Assembly (NCBI GenBank): GCA_011319805.1
Contig: SJRY01000299.1
Location: 186,001 to 250,000, forward strand
DNA: 64,000 nt
Reading direction: 5' to 3'
Source: Macrocybe gigantea
Taxonomy: Eukaryota > Basidiomycota > Agaricomycetes > Agaricales > Callistosporiaceae
In this document: positions 22,108 through 35,700 of the stretch, piece after piece
How positions within the stretch are numbered: the stretch's first letter is position 1
How the letters are laid out: each line of letters starts with the position of its first letter
Position numbers and translations under genes: made by a program
The notes under the pieces: model-generated
What the model was told of the DNA's origin: nothing
The model's input: only the letters and a program-made list of their open reading frames with translations
The model's database searches: none

Positions 22108-22727
22108 TCACTGGCTGCCGCTACTGCTCGGCTGCCCCTCGTCCGTGGCCACCTTGTCGTCCGGGTCTAGCCAACTCTCCTCTACCGTCGCCTTGACTCG
22201 CCTAACGTACTCCTTCATATTTTCTCTATACAGCTGCGCCGCTTCAGCGTTGGCAGGGCTGTTGGGGTTCGGATCGTGCAGGAGGCTCTGTATGGAAGTG
22301 AGGATGGCGGCGACGTCGTAGGTCGGGGACCACCGGTTTTGCAAAATGTCCAAGCAGAGTTCGCCGTTGGCGTACACGTTCGGATGGAACATTCGAGAGA
22401 GGAACCTCACCGACGGAGGTTTGTTTGGGTATGATTCATCGAATGTCAACAGGAGCTTGAAGGTGCCGTCCTCGAACGGCGTGTCGCCTGCGACGAGGGT
22501 GAGCGACGTGAACCGGCTTGGCCTAACTGCTACTGTTACTTGCCTGGACCAAAAATGACAGCGTTCCAAAGCATGATATTGTCAGGGCAGGGGCTGCCCG
22601 AGATGCCACCCGGTGGGTCGCTCGAGAGTCGTTTAAAATCCCTAATGAGACGTCTTCTGCAATTTGTAGACTATGAAGAAGAATACACTTAGGTCATATA
22701 ATTTTAAAGATGTTTCCAGCATACCAT
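22108..22727 (-). CDS. RAD6: Ubiquitin-conjugating enzyme E2 Rad6/Ubc2
   Basis: Rad6 ubiquitinates histone H2B with Bre1 and PCNA with Rad18, linking transcription and DNA-damage tolerance. Three exons give a 169-residue protein. Exon 1 (22725-22727) is the ATG alone. Exon 2 (22544-22670) starts [14 protein letters not shown]. Exon 3 (22108-22487) holds [36 protein letters not shown] with the catalytic Cys, and [20 protein letters not shown]. Exon lengths 3+127+380 are a whole number of codons. The first intron (22671-22724) is GT-AG. The second (22488-22543) has the donor AG|GCAAGT and is a GC-AG intron; the nearest GT would break the frame. The C-terminal tail after SWLD is short, acidic and Ser-rich, as in many fungal Rad6 proteins. 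Confidence 0.95.
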
Positions 22728-22987
22728 TGCGGCTATAAACGAGAGATAAGGTGGGTGGTCGCGAGCTGACGAGGAGAAGTGATGGAGGAAGTGAGTTAAC
22801 GAGGCCGTGCTTTGTAATCATTTGCATTCTCTGATATTTTCAACAAAGACAAACAACACGGATATCAACGACTTCCGTTTCCGGCCTCCGAGCCTCGGCT
22901 CTGCACAGCAACGTGCTGTTTGGAGATCTGAGTCCTGATGTTGTATTTTTATAGTTCAGGTATATAGCAAAAGAAGAGCATTATAAA

Positions 22988-25900
22988 CTACAATTCGTCT
23001 CTAGGATGCGACTCCGCGCCCTCGTCTTCCCTATCTGCATCCTCTATGACATCCTCTGTCTTATGCGCACTATCTGGCTCAGGATTCGGCACCGATCCGG
23101 CATTCGCCAAAACATTCGCATCCGTAGCGGCAATATTGGACTGAATCTTGCCTTCTTCCGCCAATTTGCGAGCGAAACGCGCAATCTCTGCATCGTATTC
23201 TTCCCATTCCGGAATCTTGCGCGCGCGTGACAGCTTTGGTTCTTTCTGCAAGTCATGGCTGGGTGTTTGAACATGGAAAAGCAAGACAGGAGGGTAGGAC
23301 GCACGGTAAGCGGATTTTGGCAGAGATCAATTGTCTTGGCGCGGTGAAGTCTGTCTTTGCTGCCTATTGGTTGTTGCGGACAGTTAAGACTCGCTTTGGC
23401 TTTCGTCTATGAGTCATTACTTACACCACGTCTCACACTGCAAGGTCAAGGCGTCAATTCCAAGAAAGGCTGATACATCAAGGACACAACTCACCCATAG
23501 CCAATCCTCATGCAAAGAATACTACAACGTGATCAATGTAAATGACACAGAATCAACAAAATAATTTACAATCGGGACTTCGTTCTGTAGATTGTTCGGG
23601 AGATCTGTACAAACGCTCCATGAGGACATAGTTGTAAAATCGGCAGAGACACTTACCTTGATCCAGATTGGCCAGAGAGTTGGGATCTGCGGATAGCTGC
23701 TGGTATGATCCTCTAAGGATGTCCTGGAGCCATCATGCAGTGAGCTATTGGCAAGTTTACGCATGTGAGAATCATACCCCGGCAGCCAGCTATGACGGCG
23801 GGATGGATCGTCAGGTCGCTGGACATCTATTTCTCAACGAAATCGCGCACCTGACGGAATCTAACAAGGTCAACAACGTAGAGCGCACTAAATCGTAGTT
23901 CGTTAGCACGCATCCCCGACAACGAGCAGAAACCAGCACCTAATGTGATACGGTTTTCCACTCAAGAATTTCTCCCAATATCCGGTCTTCCAAAACCTAA
24001 AACCTTCCATCTCATAGTTATCGTCGCCCATGGGGGTATATCCATAGGGCGCGCCGTGGAGATCCAGGTCCACCAGCTCCTTCAGATCAGCCCGCACGAT
24101 CTGGTCAGCGTCTACGAAGATGACTTTCTTGAGGTCCATAGGGAAAAGAACGTCGAGGAAAAGGATCTTGTATGCCCATATTATTCTCTGCTTCTCGGTT
24201 TGAGCGCGAAGCCACGAGGGCCATTTGTACGTGACCAGTTCGTATTTGAAGTTGTAAGCTTCCGCCATGTGAGGAATAAATTCCTATCAGAACATTAGAG
24301 GGACTTAATTGAGAATTAGAAAGCTGAGCGGACCAGGAATGATGGAGAAAGGAAGTTCTCTATGAACCAAAACTTGACTGTGCTCTTGGTGTTCCGCAGG
24401 ACGCTCAGAATCATGATGGAGGCAAACCGCTATCACCAACAAATAGCTCCCGTCAGTAAGTTCGAAAGTCGCAATTCATTGATCTACGTGCCTCATATAG
24501 CAAGCCCGATGCTACGGTGAAAATATTGATGTCAGCTTGATCATCGCGCTCAGCGACCGACTTTTCAGCTGCAGGCTGCTTCTTTTTGAACAACGACGTA
24601 ACTCTGCCAAAACGAGATTAGCATTCCGGCCAGAGAAGCAGAGCGGGAAAAGAAACAAACCGAGAAGCGATATCTTCAAAGATGCCCCCGCGTTCTTGTT
24701 CGCCCGGTTCCTCCAGAACTTCCGCAGTCTCCATCCCAGGCAACCTCGAGAACCGCGGGAACAATGTCAACCCTTCGAAATCCGTCACAGTAATCTCGCT
24801 GCCAGCTTCTTCGATTGTAGGGCTGTCCCAGCCCTCGTTCCCGACGCTGTCGATCTTGAAAATATTTCTTCCTCGCCCGGGGCGGATCTCAAGGCGGAAC
24901 ACGCCTGGCTTGACCTTAAACTGCAGGTACCCAAGGTTAGCCACGACCTGCGTGTCGTCGATCGGCTTGGTCTCGATGCCCGCGCCCGCGCCCACGAGTT
25001 GAAGCTGAAGCCCGCGAGGAGGAGTGTTGGTTTTGCCTTCGCGCGCGTGGCCCTCGACAACTAGGTAGTCGAGATCAAAGACGGCGTCGATAGTGCTGTC
25101 GCCGGAGAAGAGATGTCCGAGTTGGATGTTATCCAGGTCGTAGTGGGCCAGTCGTGGGCGGACGAGCCAGGATTGGTGGACGTCCATGGCGAGAGTATAG
25201 ATGGGTTCCACCGGAAGGTCATTGAAGACAGTGTGCGCCGCGATCTCTTGTCTGTTGGAGAAGTCAGCCAACACCAGGGCATTGTCGATTGGGGCCTACC
25301 CGTTTTCATCAAAGGAAAGGTTAGGGAGCAGGTTATATCGGTAAAATCGTTTGAGCGGAATCTTCAGCCAGCGGATGAGTTAAAAATATCTGTGATACAG
25401 TTTGAACATAGGGCACCTACCTCTCTGTAAGCGGTTGGATTCATGTGGACTTCGATGTACACGTCGGGGATATTCGACAACCACTATATGATTGCTAAGC
25501 ATAACCAACTCTCATCACGTCGGATAGACGTACGTTGAGTAAGCTGGTCCATCGTTGAGCGATCTCACTGAGAGGATCCACAACAACGGCAATATGATAA
25601 AGCGCCGTGGAATTGTCGCCGAAATGGAATGCACTGTGAAAAGTTCAGGACAGCGACGATTCAATGACAAAGAGGACTTGCGTGTAGGTCGATTCAAGGA
25701 GCTTGTATGATAATGATCTTGGTCTTGGTGGTGCGTCGAACAGGCTGAACTCGCTTGGATCCGGTTGTTGAATGGCCGAAATCACCGACGAAGCCATAGA
25801 AACAAGATGAGCAAAGGAGGCTCTGAAATTTCCTTTGTCAATGGAATTGCACGAGGGATGGCAGTCAAAACGTACCTATCAAGGTCGAAGGTGGAGGGAG

Positions 25901-28900
25901 CGATGTCTTCGAGGGCTTTTACGACCGGATCCGTCCTTCTTCTCATTTCATATGCCTCCAATGTCGTGAAATCTGGAGCAAGAAAATCTTTACGGCCCAC
26001 AGGTCCTAGAACCTATTCAAGTGGCTAAGAAATGAGACTGGTATAGCAATGGCGGGGCCGCTTACCCTTCCGTTTGATAGCAAGGCGGATTCACCGGGAG
26101 CTAGCCCGATCTCTCGGGCCAACAACCTGCTCTTCATCGTATATTCCCCGTAGCTTGTGGCATTGAACGCGGAGACAGGTACATTACCAGTAAGGCTAAG
26201 CAGCGCGTCATCCCGTGACAGAATTGTTTGCACATGCCCATCCTGAGTGGTGACTTGTTGCGTTTCAAAGCCAAGGGCGTGCAGAATCTGCGCTGGGGAC
26301 GATTTGGAGAGAAGGTTGCCCGAGATGAGGTGAGAGATCAGCCAAGATGCCGGCGACCTCTCTGTCGTCTCTGTCGGGTCTGTCGACGGGTTATGAACGA
26401 GCGAGATTCGTGCCCTCGAATTGTCATCCTGAAGTCCGCCATTCCGACTGTCAGAGATGAAAATAATGGCAACGACAACCACTAGCCTACCATAGATGTT
26501 AGAGCTTCCTTTGCGAATTGCGACCCATCCTCGCTATCGAGATCAGCTACAATGTAGAATGTAAGCGGAACAGATTGAGTTCCAGCTACGATAAATTTAT
26601 GAGTTAGCAGGCTCTAAAAGAAGAACATAGATCCATGCTCACGGGGATAGACGAATAATGAAGGCTCAGTTCGGAATCCGATGCGGGAGAACAGTTCGGG
26701 AATATTAAATACTTTCATGCCGCCGACAGGATTGATGTACTTGTTCCGTCTGACGCTGGTGGAAGGCTGGTCGTAAAAGTAAGTCGCCACCGTGGCATTA
26801 TGCTCGTCCGTCAATTTTCCAGCGTATATCTGTATTGCGTTTCCAAAACCCGTAAGCTAGGCTTGATTACAGGCAAGAGAACAGAGGTGAAACATGCCCG
26901 CTCTTGCAAGAACTGCAGCTGTCTCGACACCTCCATTTGCATGTTCGGGAAGAAATCCTACAACATTTAATCAGCCTGATATTCTTTTCGTTTAAAGTAG
27001 AAGATATGATGCGCACGTCACTCATTTCGTAATGTTTGCCGTTAATGAATGCGTGTCCCGTGGGCGAGGTCGCGAGCGATGTCCCCAGCCGTTCCGCGTA
27101 GCTCGAAAGCTTGTCAAAGGGCGGGAGCGGTGTCGCTTCTCCTTTCAGAACTACATCAAGGTCCACTACAGGCGCATCGTCCGAGCCTTCTTCGCTTGCG
27201 AACTCATTATAAACTTGACGGAGGACATCAAGCTCAACGATTTTCTTCCCAGAAAAAGCTGTCGCATGCGCGGCGGTAACCTGCACAGAACGTCAGTTGC
27301 GACATTACATGAACAGTGATAACGATACCGGACCTTCTTCAGAAATTGCAGCGTCTTCTTTCGACCATAGTTCTTAACCAGATAATAAAATAGCCTAGCC
27401 ATCTGCTGGCCTAGCGTTTTGGTAAGTAAACCGATTTCAAAGATGGTTCAACCCAACAAAAAACCTTTTTCGGTCTCAACGATGGGGACGACGCCAAAGC
27501 GGAAAGGATACGACCTGTTGATGATATTTGCCATTGGAGCTGCGATGAAGTTGATGGTGCTGAGTTGGGATAGATCGACGGCAAGAACAATGTTGAAGAG
27601 ATTCAGCCTGACGCTGGGGAATTGACCGGGGAACATGGGCCGAATCAACTGAGTAATAAAAATGGAAACGTGTTAATATTACCAAAGAAGAGTATTGTCA
27701 AACCCACGATGTATAAAGAGTTAGGCCACCTATCATACCTAAAGTCCCTCATCAACAGGGATTCCGAAGAGGATTTAAAGCTAGAACTTACCGGCTGTCC
27801 TTCTCCAGATTATTCCACCATGTTATGACATTGCCGCCTTCTGGTCTATCGCTGGCGTCAAATAGCCCATCCAACACATTCTTGTCACCTTGCGCATCGC
27901 CAACCGCCGAATGCGTGAGCAAGCGCAGTGCTTGGGGCCGCGTCAGTCCCAAATTCGTCAGAGACGTCATCAAGCCTCTCTCTTTCCTCAGAAGGCGCAA
28001 GAGCCCGAACGGGTTGACATCCTTGTCAGGGACGACCGCACCGTTGAGCCAGAGGGCATGTGCACCAGGCTGGACTTTGTTCGAGTTCGCTTCGAACTCT
28101 GCCTCAACGCTCGAGTTCACCACGACGCGTCGGGCGAGAGGCGTGGTGTATTTGGGGAAGTTTTGGGAAAGAAGCGTCAGTGTAGATAGAGGATCGTTCG
28201 AGTCTGCAATGAGTTGCGCAGCTTGGAGACCGATCTCTGTAGAACAAAACATATAAGTCTTATTAATCACTAATCAAGGACAGGTAGAACGAAGACACAC
28301 TTAGCAGCTCATCTTCCGACAAGGGCGTCTTCGCTCCAGGACCTGTCTCATTTACAGGATGCGCGTGAATTAGGTCCAAGACTGGATCAACATCTAACAA
28401 CTCCTCGTTGTTGGAACTCGACTCCTTCTTGACGTCGCCAGAATGACGGACGTTCCGGTCGTCAATAGCGAGATAATCCATCTTCTTCAAGTCCAAAGCG
28501 ACGCCGTATCCCGACAGATAGCTCCTCGCGGCATCTGCCTGTACACGGCTCATAGGAGGCACAAATCTCAGCACGTATTCAACGTGTGGAACGGGCCCTT
28601 GTGCGCAAGAGCAAGGAGGTAGGAGTGCAGCTCTCGGAAATTCGGAGAGTCGAGCGACGCGTAAAATATCGCGGTGCGGAGGGGCCTCTTGAGCGTCTGA
28701 CCCGGCGGCGGGTAGACATGGTCAAACGTGAGCAGTTTCGGCCTTGCGTAGTCATTCGCGCTCTTCGAAGCAGCGCTGCCACTCGCGTCATCGATCGTCT
28801 CCGTCCCAGCCAACCGCGCGAGCGTCTCCACGTCGCACACCACTTCTCCGTACCACTCCACCCACGACCCGCACGCGTCTTTCACAGTGCTCTGTCCGTT

Positions 28901-29413
28901 GTCTGCGTTTTGGAGACGAAGCATGTGCCGTTGTCGTGCAGGCGCAGCGACGTTGTCATAGTGCGAATAGAACGCCTCGATTTTGGGCACGGCGACGTGC
29001 AATGCGAGGTTCATCTGTACAGACGCCAATGCGCCGGGCTCACCGAGAAACCCATGTACTGCGGCAACCTGCAATGCTGCTTGCTGCGTCGCCTCCGCCG
29101 TCAGAGTATGTATGGGTGGAATGACCTCTTCTGGGTCCGTCAGACGGTCCAACAACGGGAAAAAGGCATCTTGATTCTCGAGTGATATTGTTTCTCTGTA
29201 AGAATGTAGAAGGTAGACGAGGTACAAAAAAGAGGTACTCAGCCGGAAATCACGGCAATATAAAATGAGCCTGACATACAGGATTTCCAGTAGTGGAGGA
29301 GGTGCAGGCCAGGATGTCCTTAGCGACACTTTCACCGGCGGACTGGCAAACGTCGGCCTAGGTATTGCCAATAGCAAGCCCAGCAGTAAACCGAGTTTCC
29401 GGTCCACAACCAT
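22988..29413 (-). CDS. gpt1: UDP-glucose:glycoprotein glucosyltransferase (UGGT, GT24)
   Basis: UGGT re-glucosylates misfolded N-glycoproteins in the ER so that calnexin can rebind them. The start at 29413 gives a hydrophobic signal peptide ([12 protein letters not shown]). The long N-terminal folding-sensor region follows, with [21 protein letters not shown] near its beginning. The C-terminal catalytic GT24 domain lies at about 24540-23650 with [41 protein letters not shown] (the metal-binding D-x-D) and [10 protein letters not shown]. The protein ends in HPRDEL at TAG 22988-22990, an H/KDEL-type ER-retention signal. About 20 short introns interrupt the gene, so single frames cover only parts. 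Total length fits the usual 1,500-1,600 residues. It is transcribed divergently from NMD3. Confidence 0.93.
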
Positions 29414-29864
29414 CGCTGCTAACGGTCGCAGTGCTACACGTCCAGCTCCGATCCACGAGTGCCTGGATGTTATTGAAAGACAACGAATTTATACTCGATA
29501 CAAGTTGCTCGAGGTCTTAGTACCTAAAGCAAAGCAAGGTCAATGTAGAACCAGAAGCATGTAAGGGACTTTTGCAAATTAATCCACGAGTATGCAAGAT
29601 GGACACGATTCGCCGACACGTCAACAAATTCACCCAAATGGATTAATCTAATCTTATCAAATAGCGGTCTATTACGCACGTGACAGAATTTTTATCAATC
29701 GTCCTCGGTCCCGTTACTCTGCTCACTCAGCCTCGAGAGAGGACACGGACGAGATTATATACCCTTCCAAGGCTGTATTGACGCATCTCGTTGATCCATA
29801 TAATTCGTGGTGTCTTTTTATTCACAGAAGACTTTGTTAACATCCAAATCTTTGAAATCACACT
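29414..29864. promoter_or_regulatory. Divergent promoter between UGGT and NMD3
   Basis: These 451 bases serve both starts. The stretch at 29570-29700 is AT-rich; TATATACCC near 29756 lies about 105 nt before the NMD3 start. No other gene is seen. Confidence 0.45.
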
Positions 29865-31880
29865 ATGGAGTTTGTTCCAGCACCACCCGTCCATCGCGTG
29901 CTCTGTGCCGACTGCGGTGAGCAATGATGTCTTCCAGTGTGCACAAACGCGAATTGTCTAAATTATACTCGAAACAGGTACCCCGATCGTTCCAAATTCT
30001 GCCAATCTATGCGTAGCATGCCTGCGAAATACGTGAGTATCCAACGATCGCGGAACCTTCATCTTCCTTGACAAGACACTTTCAATTCAGCGTTGACATA
30101 ACAGAGGGAATTCCAAAGCAAGGTGAATCGGAAACCTTCGTGCTAATCACTCGCACTTCTCACCTTGATCCCTGATGATTGCAGCATCGGTGGCATTCTG
30201 CCGGAACTGCGAACGTTTTCTCTCACCGCCAGCGATATGGGTGCTCGCACGGCCAGAGTCCGCAGAGCTCCTCTCAATATGCCTAAAAAAGCTCAAGGGG
30301 CTAAACAAAGTCCGTCTAACGGACGCCCACTTTATCTGGACTGAGCCTCACTCCAAGCGATTGCGAGTCTCGCTAACGATACAAAAAGAAGTGAGCGTGA
30401 TTAATCCAACAACATATGGTGTGCTCATGAAAATTCCAGGTTCTGACAAACACAATCCTCGAACAAACGTTTGAAATTGAATACCTCGTGCAGCACGGAC
30501 AATGTCCAGACTGTACTAAACTGGCCGCAAAGAATACATGGCAGTCGTTGGTCCAGGTCCGCCAAAAAGTGCCGCATAAACGGACGTTTTTGTTCCTTGA
30601 GCAGCTCATCCTCAAGCATGGTGCGCAAAAAGACACGATATCCGTGAAAGAGGTGAAGGACGGGTTGGATTTCTTTTACAGCCAACGGAGCCACGCGATC
30701 AAGATGCTGGAGTTTCTCACTGGCGTCGTGCCCGTGAGGTGCGCGAGTCCCAATAGTTGCTACAACCCCCCTGTTCTAACCAATCCTTACAAAGATCCAA
30801 ATCCTCGGAACAAATCATCTCCGCCGACACGCACTCCAACACCGCCAACTTCAAATTCACCTACTCTGTCGAGATCGCGCCGATCTGCAAGGACGACCTA
30901 GTCTGCATCCCTCCGAAGCAGGCGCGCGCGCTGTCCAACATCCACCCGCTGACTATCTGCACGCGCGTGGGCAACTCGTTCCAGCTGCTCGACCCGTCAA
31001 CGTTGCAGACGGTCGACGTTGCTGCGCAGGTATACTGGCGCGCGCCGTTCCAGAGTCTGGCGTCAGTCACGGACCTCGTCGAGTTCACCGTGCTCGACAT
31101 TGAGCCCGATTATGCACGCACGAAGGGCAAGTATGTCATGGCCGACGCGCAGGTGGCCCTCGCGGGGGCATTCCGATCCTCCGGTTCAAACTCCAAGAAC
31201 GACGATGACGACCCAATGATGGATGTTGAGGGGCGCGGGCTGACCAACCAGATTTTCCACACACGGACGCACCTTGGTGCCATCTTGCAGCCCGGGGATA
31301 CGGCGCTAGGGTACTTCTTGACCAACAGCAACTACAACTCTGACGACTTTGCGAGCATCCCCTCGGCACGCGTGCCGGACATTATCCTCGTGAAAAAGAC
31401 GTACCCGAACCGGCGGAAGAAGAGCAAGGCGCGGAACTGGAAGCTGCGCAGCATCGCCAAGGAGGCAGGCGAGGAGGGCGAGACGAGCAACGCCCGTGGC
31501 GTCGTCGGGCGCATGGGCGGCAGGGATCAGAGGAAGGTCGAGGAGGACTATGAGCTCTTCCTGCGTGACCTGGAGGAGGACCCGGAGATGCGCAACGCGG
31601 TGAATCTGTACAAGGCGGGCAGCAGCCTGCGGAGAACGCCGGGGATGTGAAGATGGTCGCGCCTGGCGCGACGGGTAAGGCGGGCCACGGGAAGCGCAGA
31701 GCGCAGTTTGCGATGGACGTGGATGAGGTGGCGCCTGGCGAGAATGGAGCGCAAGAGGGAGAGGGCGAAGAGGAGGAGGAGGAGGGCGAGGAAGCTGATT
31801 TCCCTGAGGTTAAGCTGGATGAGCTGTTGGAGGATTTCGACGAAATGACGCTGGGCCCCGACGAAACCGAGCATCCGTAG
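29865..31880 (+). CDS. NMD3: 60S ribosomal export adaptor Nmd3
   Basis: Nmd3 binds the joining face of pre-60S particles and carries them to the exportin Crm1. The start ATGGAGTTTGTTCC is at 29865. Spliced exons give paired CxxC zinc ribbons (LCADCG, CVACLR, CRNCERFL, CPDCTKL). The body has FIWTEPHSKRLRVSLTIQKE, QVRQKVPHKRTFLFLEQLIL and ISADTHSNTANFKFTY, then the OB/SH3-like part (LSNIHPLTICTRVG). The frame reaches TGA at 31648-31650, but the expected acidic tail (FPEVKLDELLEDFDEMTL) lies beyond it in another frame. A 53-nt GT-AG intron at 31647-31699 joins the two in frame; a one-base indel is the alternative. In other species this tail region carries the nuclear-export signals for Crm1. Confidence 0.94.
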
Positions 31881-32106
31881 ATCTGCAAGTATGTTTGACT
31901 TGATTGCCTGCAGCGAATACGAGAGAGGGGGCCGCGTGATTGTATAGCGTCCTGCGATAGAACGTTCATTATTGCGGATGATGCTTCTCTGATATCCAGG
32001 TTCGTTATCAAAGGCAACATCAAAATACCTGCTGTCCGCAGGCCTAGACACGGATATCGAAAACTGCGGTGTATGATCCTTAGAAGTGGCAAAAGGATCG
32101 ATGTTT

Positions 32107-32178
32107 TCCCTCTAGCCGACTTGAACGACTGACCTCGTCATTACTAGTGACGCGCTCTACCAACTGAGCTAAGACGGA
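32107..32178 (-). tRNA. tRNA-Thr (anticodon AGU)
   Basis: The minus strand folds into a 72-nt cloverleaf. The D arm is GCTC-AGTTGGTA-GAGC. The anticodon arm is CGTCA-CTAGTAA-TGACG, with anticodon AGT in DNA. The T arm is AGTCG-TTCAAGT-CGGCT. The acceptor stem TCCGTCT / AGAGGGA pairs with one G-G mismatch at the fourth position. There is no intron. A-box (TAGCTCAGTTGG) and B-box (GTTCAAGTC) promoters are internal, and a TTTT Pol III terminator follows about 13 nt after the 3' end (32094-32091). Confidence 0.9.
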
Positions 32179-32758
32179 TTATGTCTCTTTCGAGTCGTAT
32201 TATAAATTCATGCCCATGCCGCCTCTGCGACACAAGATCCCAATGAGTTGTACGCATCCCGGCGGGCTTGTATGGTTGCAGGATATGAGCGAAACAAGCT
32301 AGCACAATATAGCGGGCGTTCCTTCGCATTAGAATGCTGAGACTGCTGCTCAAGCCAGCCGTGCTACCACACGAAAATGGGTTCGACTGGCTCAGCGAGA
32401 AGAACAAGCCAAGTCCTACGCGTAGGGTGCTAATGAATGGATGGATGGAGGGCCAATCCCAACCGAAACTCAATCTACTGAATCCGTCGATAGCCTGCGA
32501 TAAGAGACCTGATCTGCCTAGTTGAAGGCGGTATTGTTCTCCATTAAAGCTACAAAGGAAAATTAACATTGCGGTTTTGTAAGATTCTGTCAGGTTTTTA
32601 TTGATATGTTTCTTTAGTAGAAATTATGTTTTTCGCCAAAGAGGTGTTTCACTTTGTTCTGTCCAAACGGTGAACTCGACTGCGGGCCGAACATTACGTA
32701 ATATCCTCAAAACGATCAGGAGAGAGTCGTTTCCTAGTTTCTGCAGACCACCACAAAT
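32179..32758. other. Upstream region of the PI4P 5-kinase gene
   Basis: Between the tRNA and the start of MSS4. Short overlapping frames on both strands, none with a recognisable product. It should hold the MSS4 promoter; I see no convincing TATA box. Confidence 0.4.
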
Positions 32759-35700
32759 ATGGCCAGCGCTGTGGTCCTGCCTCCAGCCTCGACGGCCATA
32801 TATCGCACAGCGACGACGACATCCGCCTCGTCGTCTTCGTCATCGTTATCGACTGGCTCGGCTAGCGATGCAGGCGCAGCAACCGCGACCGCAAATCAAT
32901 CGACTAGTGGCAGCAATGGCAATTACAACAACCACGCCGCCTACCCCACGACGTCGCCGAGCAGCAACGTGGCAGCCACGATGCCCACCGTGGGCTTGGA
33001 ACTGCACCGGCTTTCGATTCAGAGCGCGGTGTCGACCCAAACGAGCACCACCACGTCAGCCGCGTCGTCCTCCTGGCAGACGGCCCCTCTGCCGACCGGA
33101 TCTAGCGCCGTCTCCATTCACTCATCCCACCTATCACCCGCATCGACGCCGACGTCTCCAAACTCCAACGCTTTCAACGCGCGGCAACCGTATTATACGA
33201 ACACCACTGCAAATTTCACCGCCAACGCCAACGTCAGCGCGACCGTGACGACCATGCCCGGTGCTACGCCAGCGTCGGCGTGGAGACAGCAGCAAAAACT
33301 CCACGCACCGCCGGGCGAAATCCAGGTGATTCGACTTGACGGTAGAGACGCAGATTTTGGAGCGCCCATATTAAATGTGCATCGAACCAAGAGGACCCTC
33401 ACGGACGTTCGTTCCCTCTCCCCTGCCACACCCAAAAAGCTAGGAAGCGGGGCTTCCGGTCCACCGCCGCCTTCGCCTCCTGCTAGTATCGAGGGCGACG
33501 GGGAAGCAGACGATCGGGAGCAGGAGGCGGAAGAAGGTGCGCAGGAAGCGCTCGTCTGGACAGATGAGCCGGCCCCTTTCTTACCGTACGAGCCTCCTTC
33601 TCCATCATCCTCCCATCATCAAGTCCACCTGCACCCCCTTTCTCACCTGCAATCTCTCCCCGAGCCTCTGTACTCGAAGCAGCCTCAGCAGCAACAGTGC
33701 TACCAAACTCCCCCTTCGCCCTCGCCGTCCCAGCCCGTCCCCGCCCACCGTCGGTATCCTCTGTCACCTCGGAGCCTCCCTACAGCGGCTGCACCGCGCC
33801 TCGACGGACACAAAGGCCTCGCTCGGACTGTCATCCCCGCCGAGCCTCAGGACCGCTTCGCAACAGCAGCAACAGCCGACGCCCCCGACGCCGACTGCCT
33901 CCACCACCTCTGCTCATGTGAGATCCACAATGCCGGGGCAGACGACCGCATCGCCAGAGGGTTACCTACAGCCTAACCCACAGGCGCAGTTGCACGGCGC
34001 ATCTGCTTCCGCACCGCTCATTCTCAACCCGCTCCAGCAAACCGCATCGCTTGCTTCTACCGTCTCCGCTGCCTCTGCGTCTTCGTCGCGCCTGGCCGCT
34101 CCACCGCATGCAACGCTCGCGCAGCAACAGCAGCAGTACCCGCACCCACCGCACCCCCGCCCAACGCGCCGCAACACGACCGGCTCGGCACCGAAGCAAC
34201 AAGGCCACGCTGCCACACCTTCCGCCGCGGGTGCGATAAGTCTCGAGGACGGGCTTGAGACGGACATTCGGATGCACGCGGAGAACATCAGACGCGAGCG
34301 CATGAGCAAGCGCGCCAAGGCGCTGCAGGGGCAGAGGGGGAGAAACGGGATGAGCGTGGGTATGGCGCCCAGAAGGAAGATGAGGCGCCTCTGGTGGGCA
34401 ATTTGATTGGGGAAGGACATGTGAATTATGTGTTGATGTACAATATGCTGACGGGGATTCGGATCGGTGTAAGTGCAGTACATCATATCGCGGTTGGGTC
34501 GCTAATTTTATTTTTCTTTAATTTGATGTAGGTCTCTAGATGCCAGGCAAAGATAAAAAGACCGTTGACGCCCGAGGACTTCAAGGCAAAACACAAATAT
34601 TCGTTCGACATGTGAGTGACCCTGGCATCCGCGCTTTATTTCATCTAACCGGACGCTCAAGTGTCGGCAACGAGCTTACGCCTTCCGCGAAATACGACTT
34701 CAAATTCAAAGACTACGCTCCGTGGGTGTTCCGCTCTCTGCGCGAGGACTACTTCCATCTCGACCCCGCGGACTACCTGCTTTCGCTCACGTCCAAGTAC
34801 ATTCTCTCCGAGCTTGGCTCGCCGGGAAAGTCGGGCTCGTTCTTCTACTTTTCTCGCGACTACAGGTTCATCATCAAGACGATCAGGCACTCGGAGCACG
34901 CGTTCCTGCTCTCCATCCTCGAGCGGTATTACGAGCATGTCAAGGAGAACCCGCACACGCTCTTGAGTCGGTTTTACGGTCTCCATCGCGTCAAGCTGCC
35001 GAGGGGCCGGAAGATACATTTCGTCATCATGAACAACATCTTTCCGCCGCATCGCGACATACATGAAACGTATGATTTGAAGGGAAGCACGGTCGGAAGG
35101 GAGTATCCGGAGGGTAACGGCGAGGAGAACAAGAGTGAAAAGGGAGAGCAGATGAATGAGAAGAGCGTCTCGTCGGCGGGCAAGGAGAAAGAGAAGGAGG
35201 GAAAGAAGAAGAAGAAGGGCGCGGTGTTGAAGGATCTGAATTGGATAAAAAAGAAGCGCCAGCTGGAGCTCGGGCCCGAGAAGAGAACGCTCTTGACGGA
35301 GCAGCTCAGACGCGACTCGGAGTTCTTGAAGAAGATCAACGTGATGGACTACAGTCTGCTTGTCGGCATTCACAACCTCAAGCGCGGCAACAGGGACAAC
35401 GTTAGGAGGAACACGCTAAAAATGTTTTCCGTACGTGTCCTCAGCTGAACTCTCCAGCTGCTGTTAGGATTTTGACCTGTCCTACCCTCATAATAGCCTA
35501 ATTTGCCGTCACACATCGGAAGAAGGGTTGGGCATGTGTCGCAGGGTGGCGCGGCTTCTGCAGAGGCCATCGCGATGCGTCGAGCCATCCACAGGACATC
35601 GGATCCCCGCCGGCTAGACATAATTCAACTACCTGAACCGCCGGACGAAGGCCAGGACTCGGAAGACTCCCCAGGACAGCCACCAGGTCCACAGATTTCC

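Noticed and set aside
33483..34486. Long frames on the minus strand opposite the Mss4 N terminus
   Set aside because: Low-complexity shadows of a Ser/Pro/Gln-rich coding region on the + strand.
34657..35373. 238-codon minus-strand frame within MSS4
   Set aside because: Exactly antisense to the kinase domain, whose motifs are unmistakable on the + strand.
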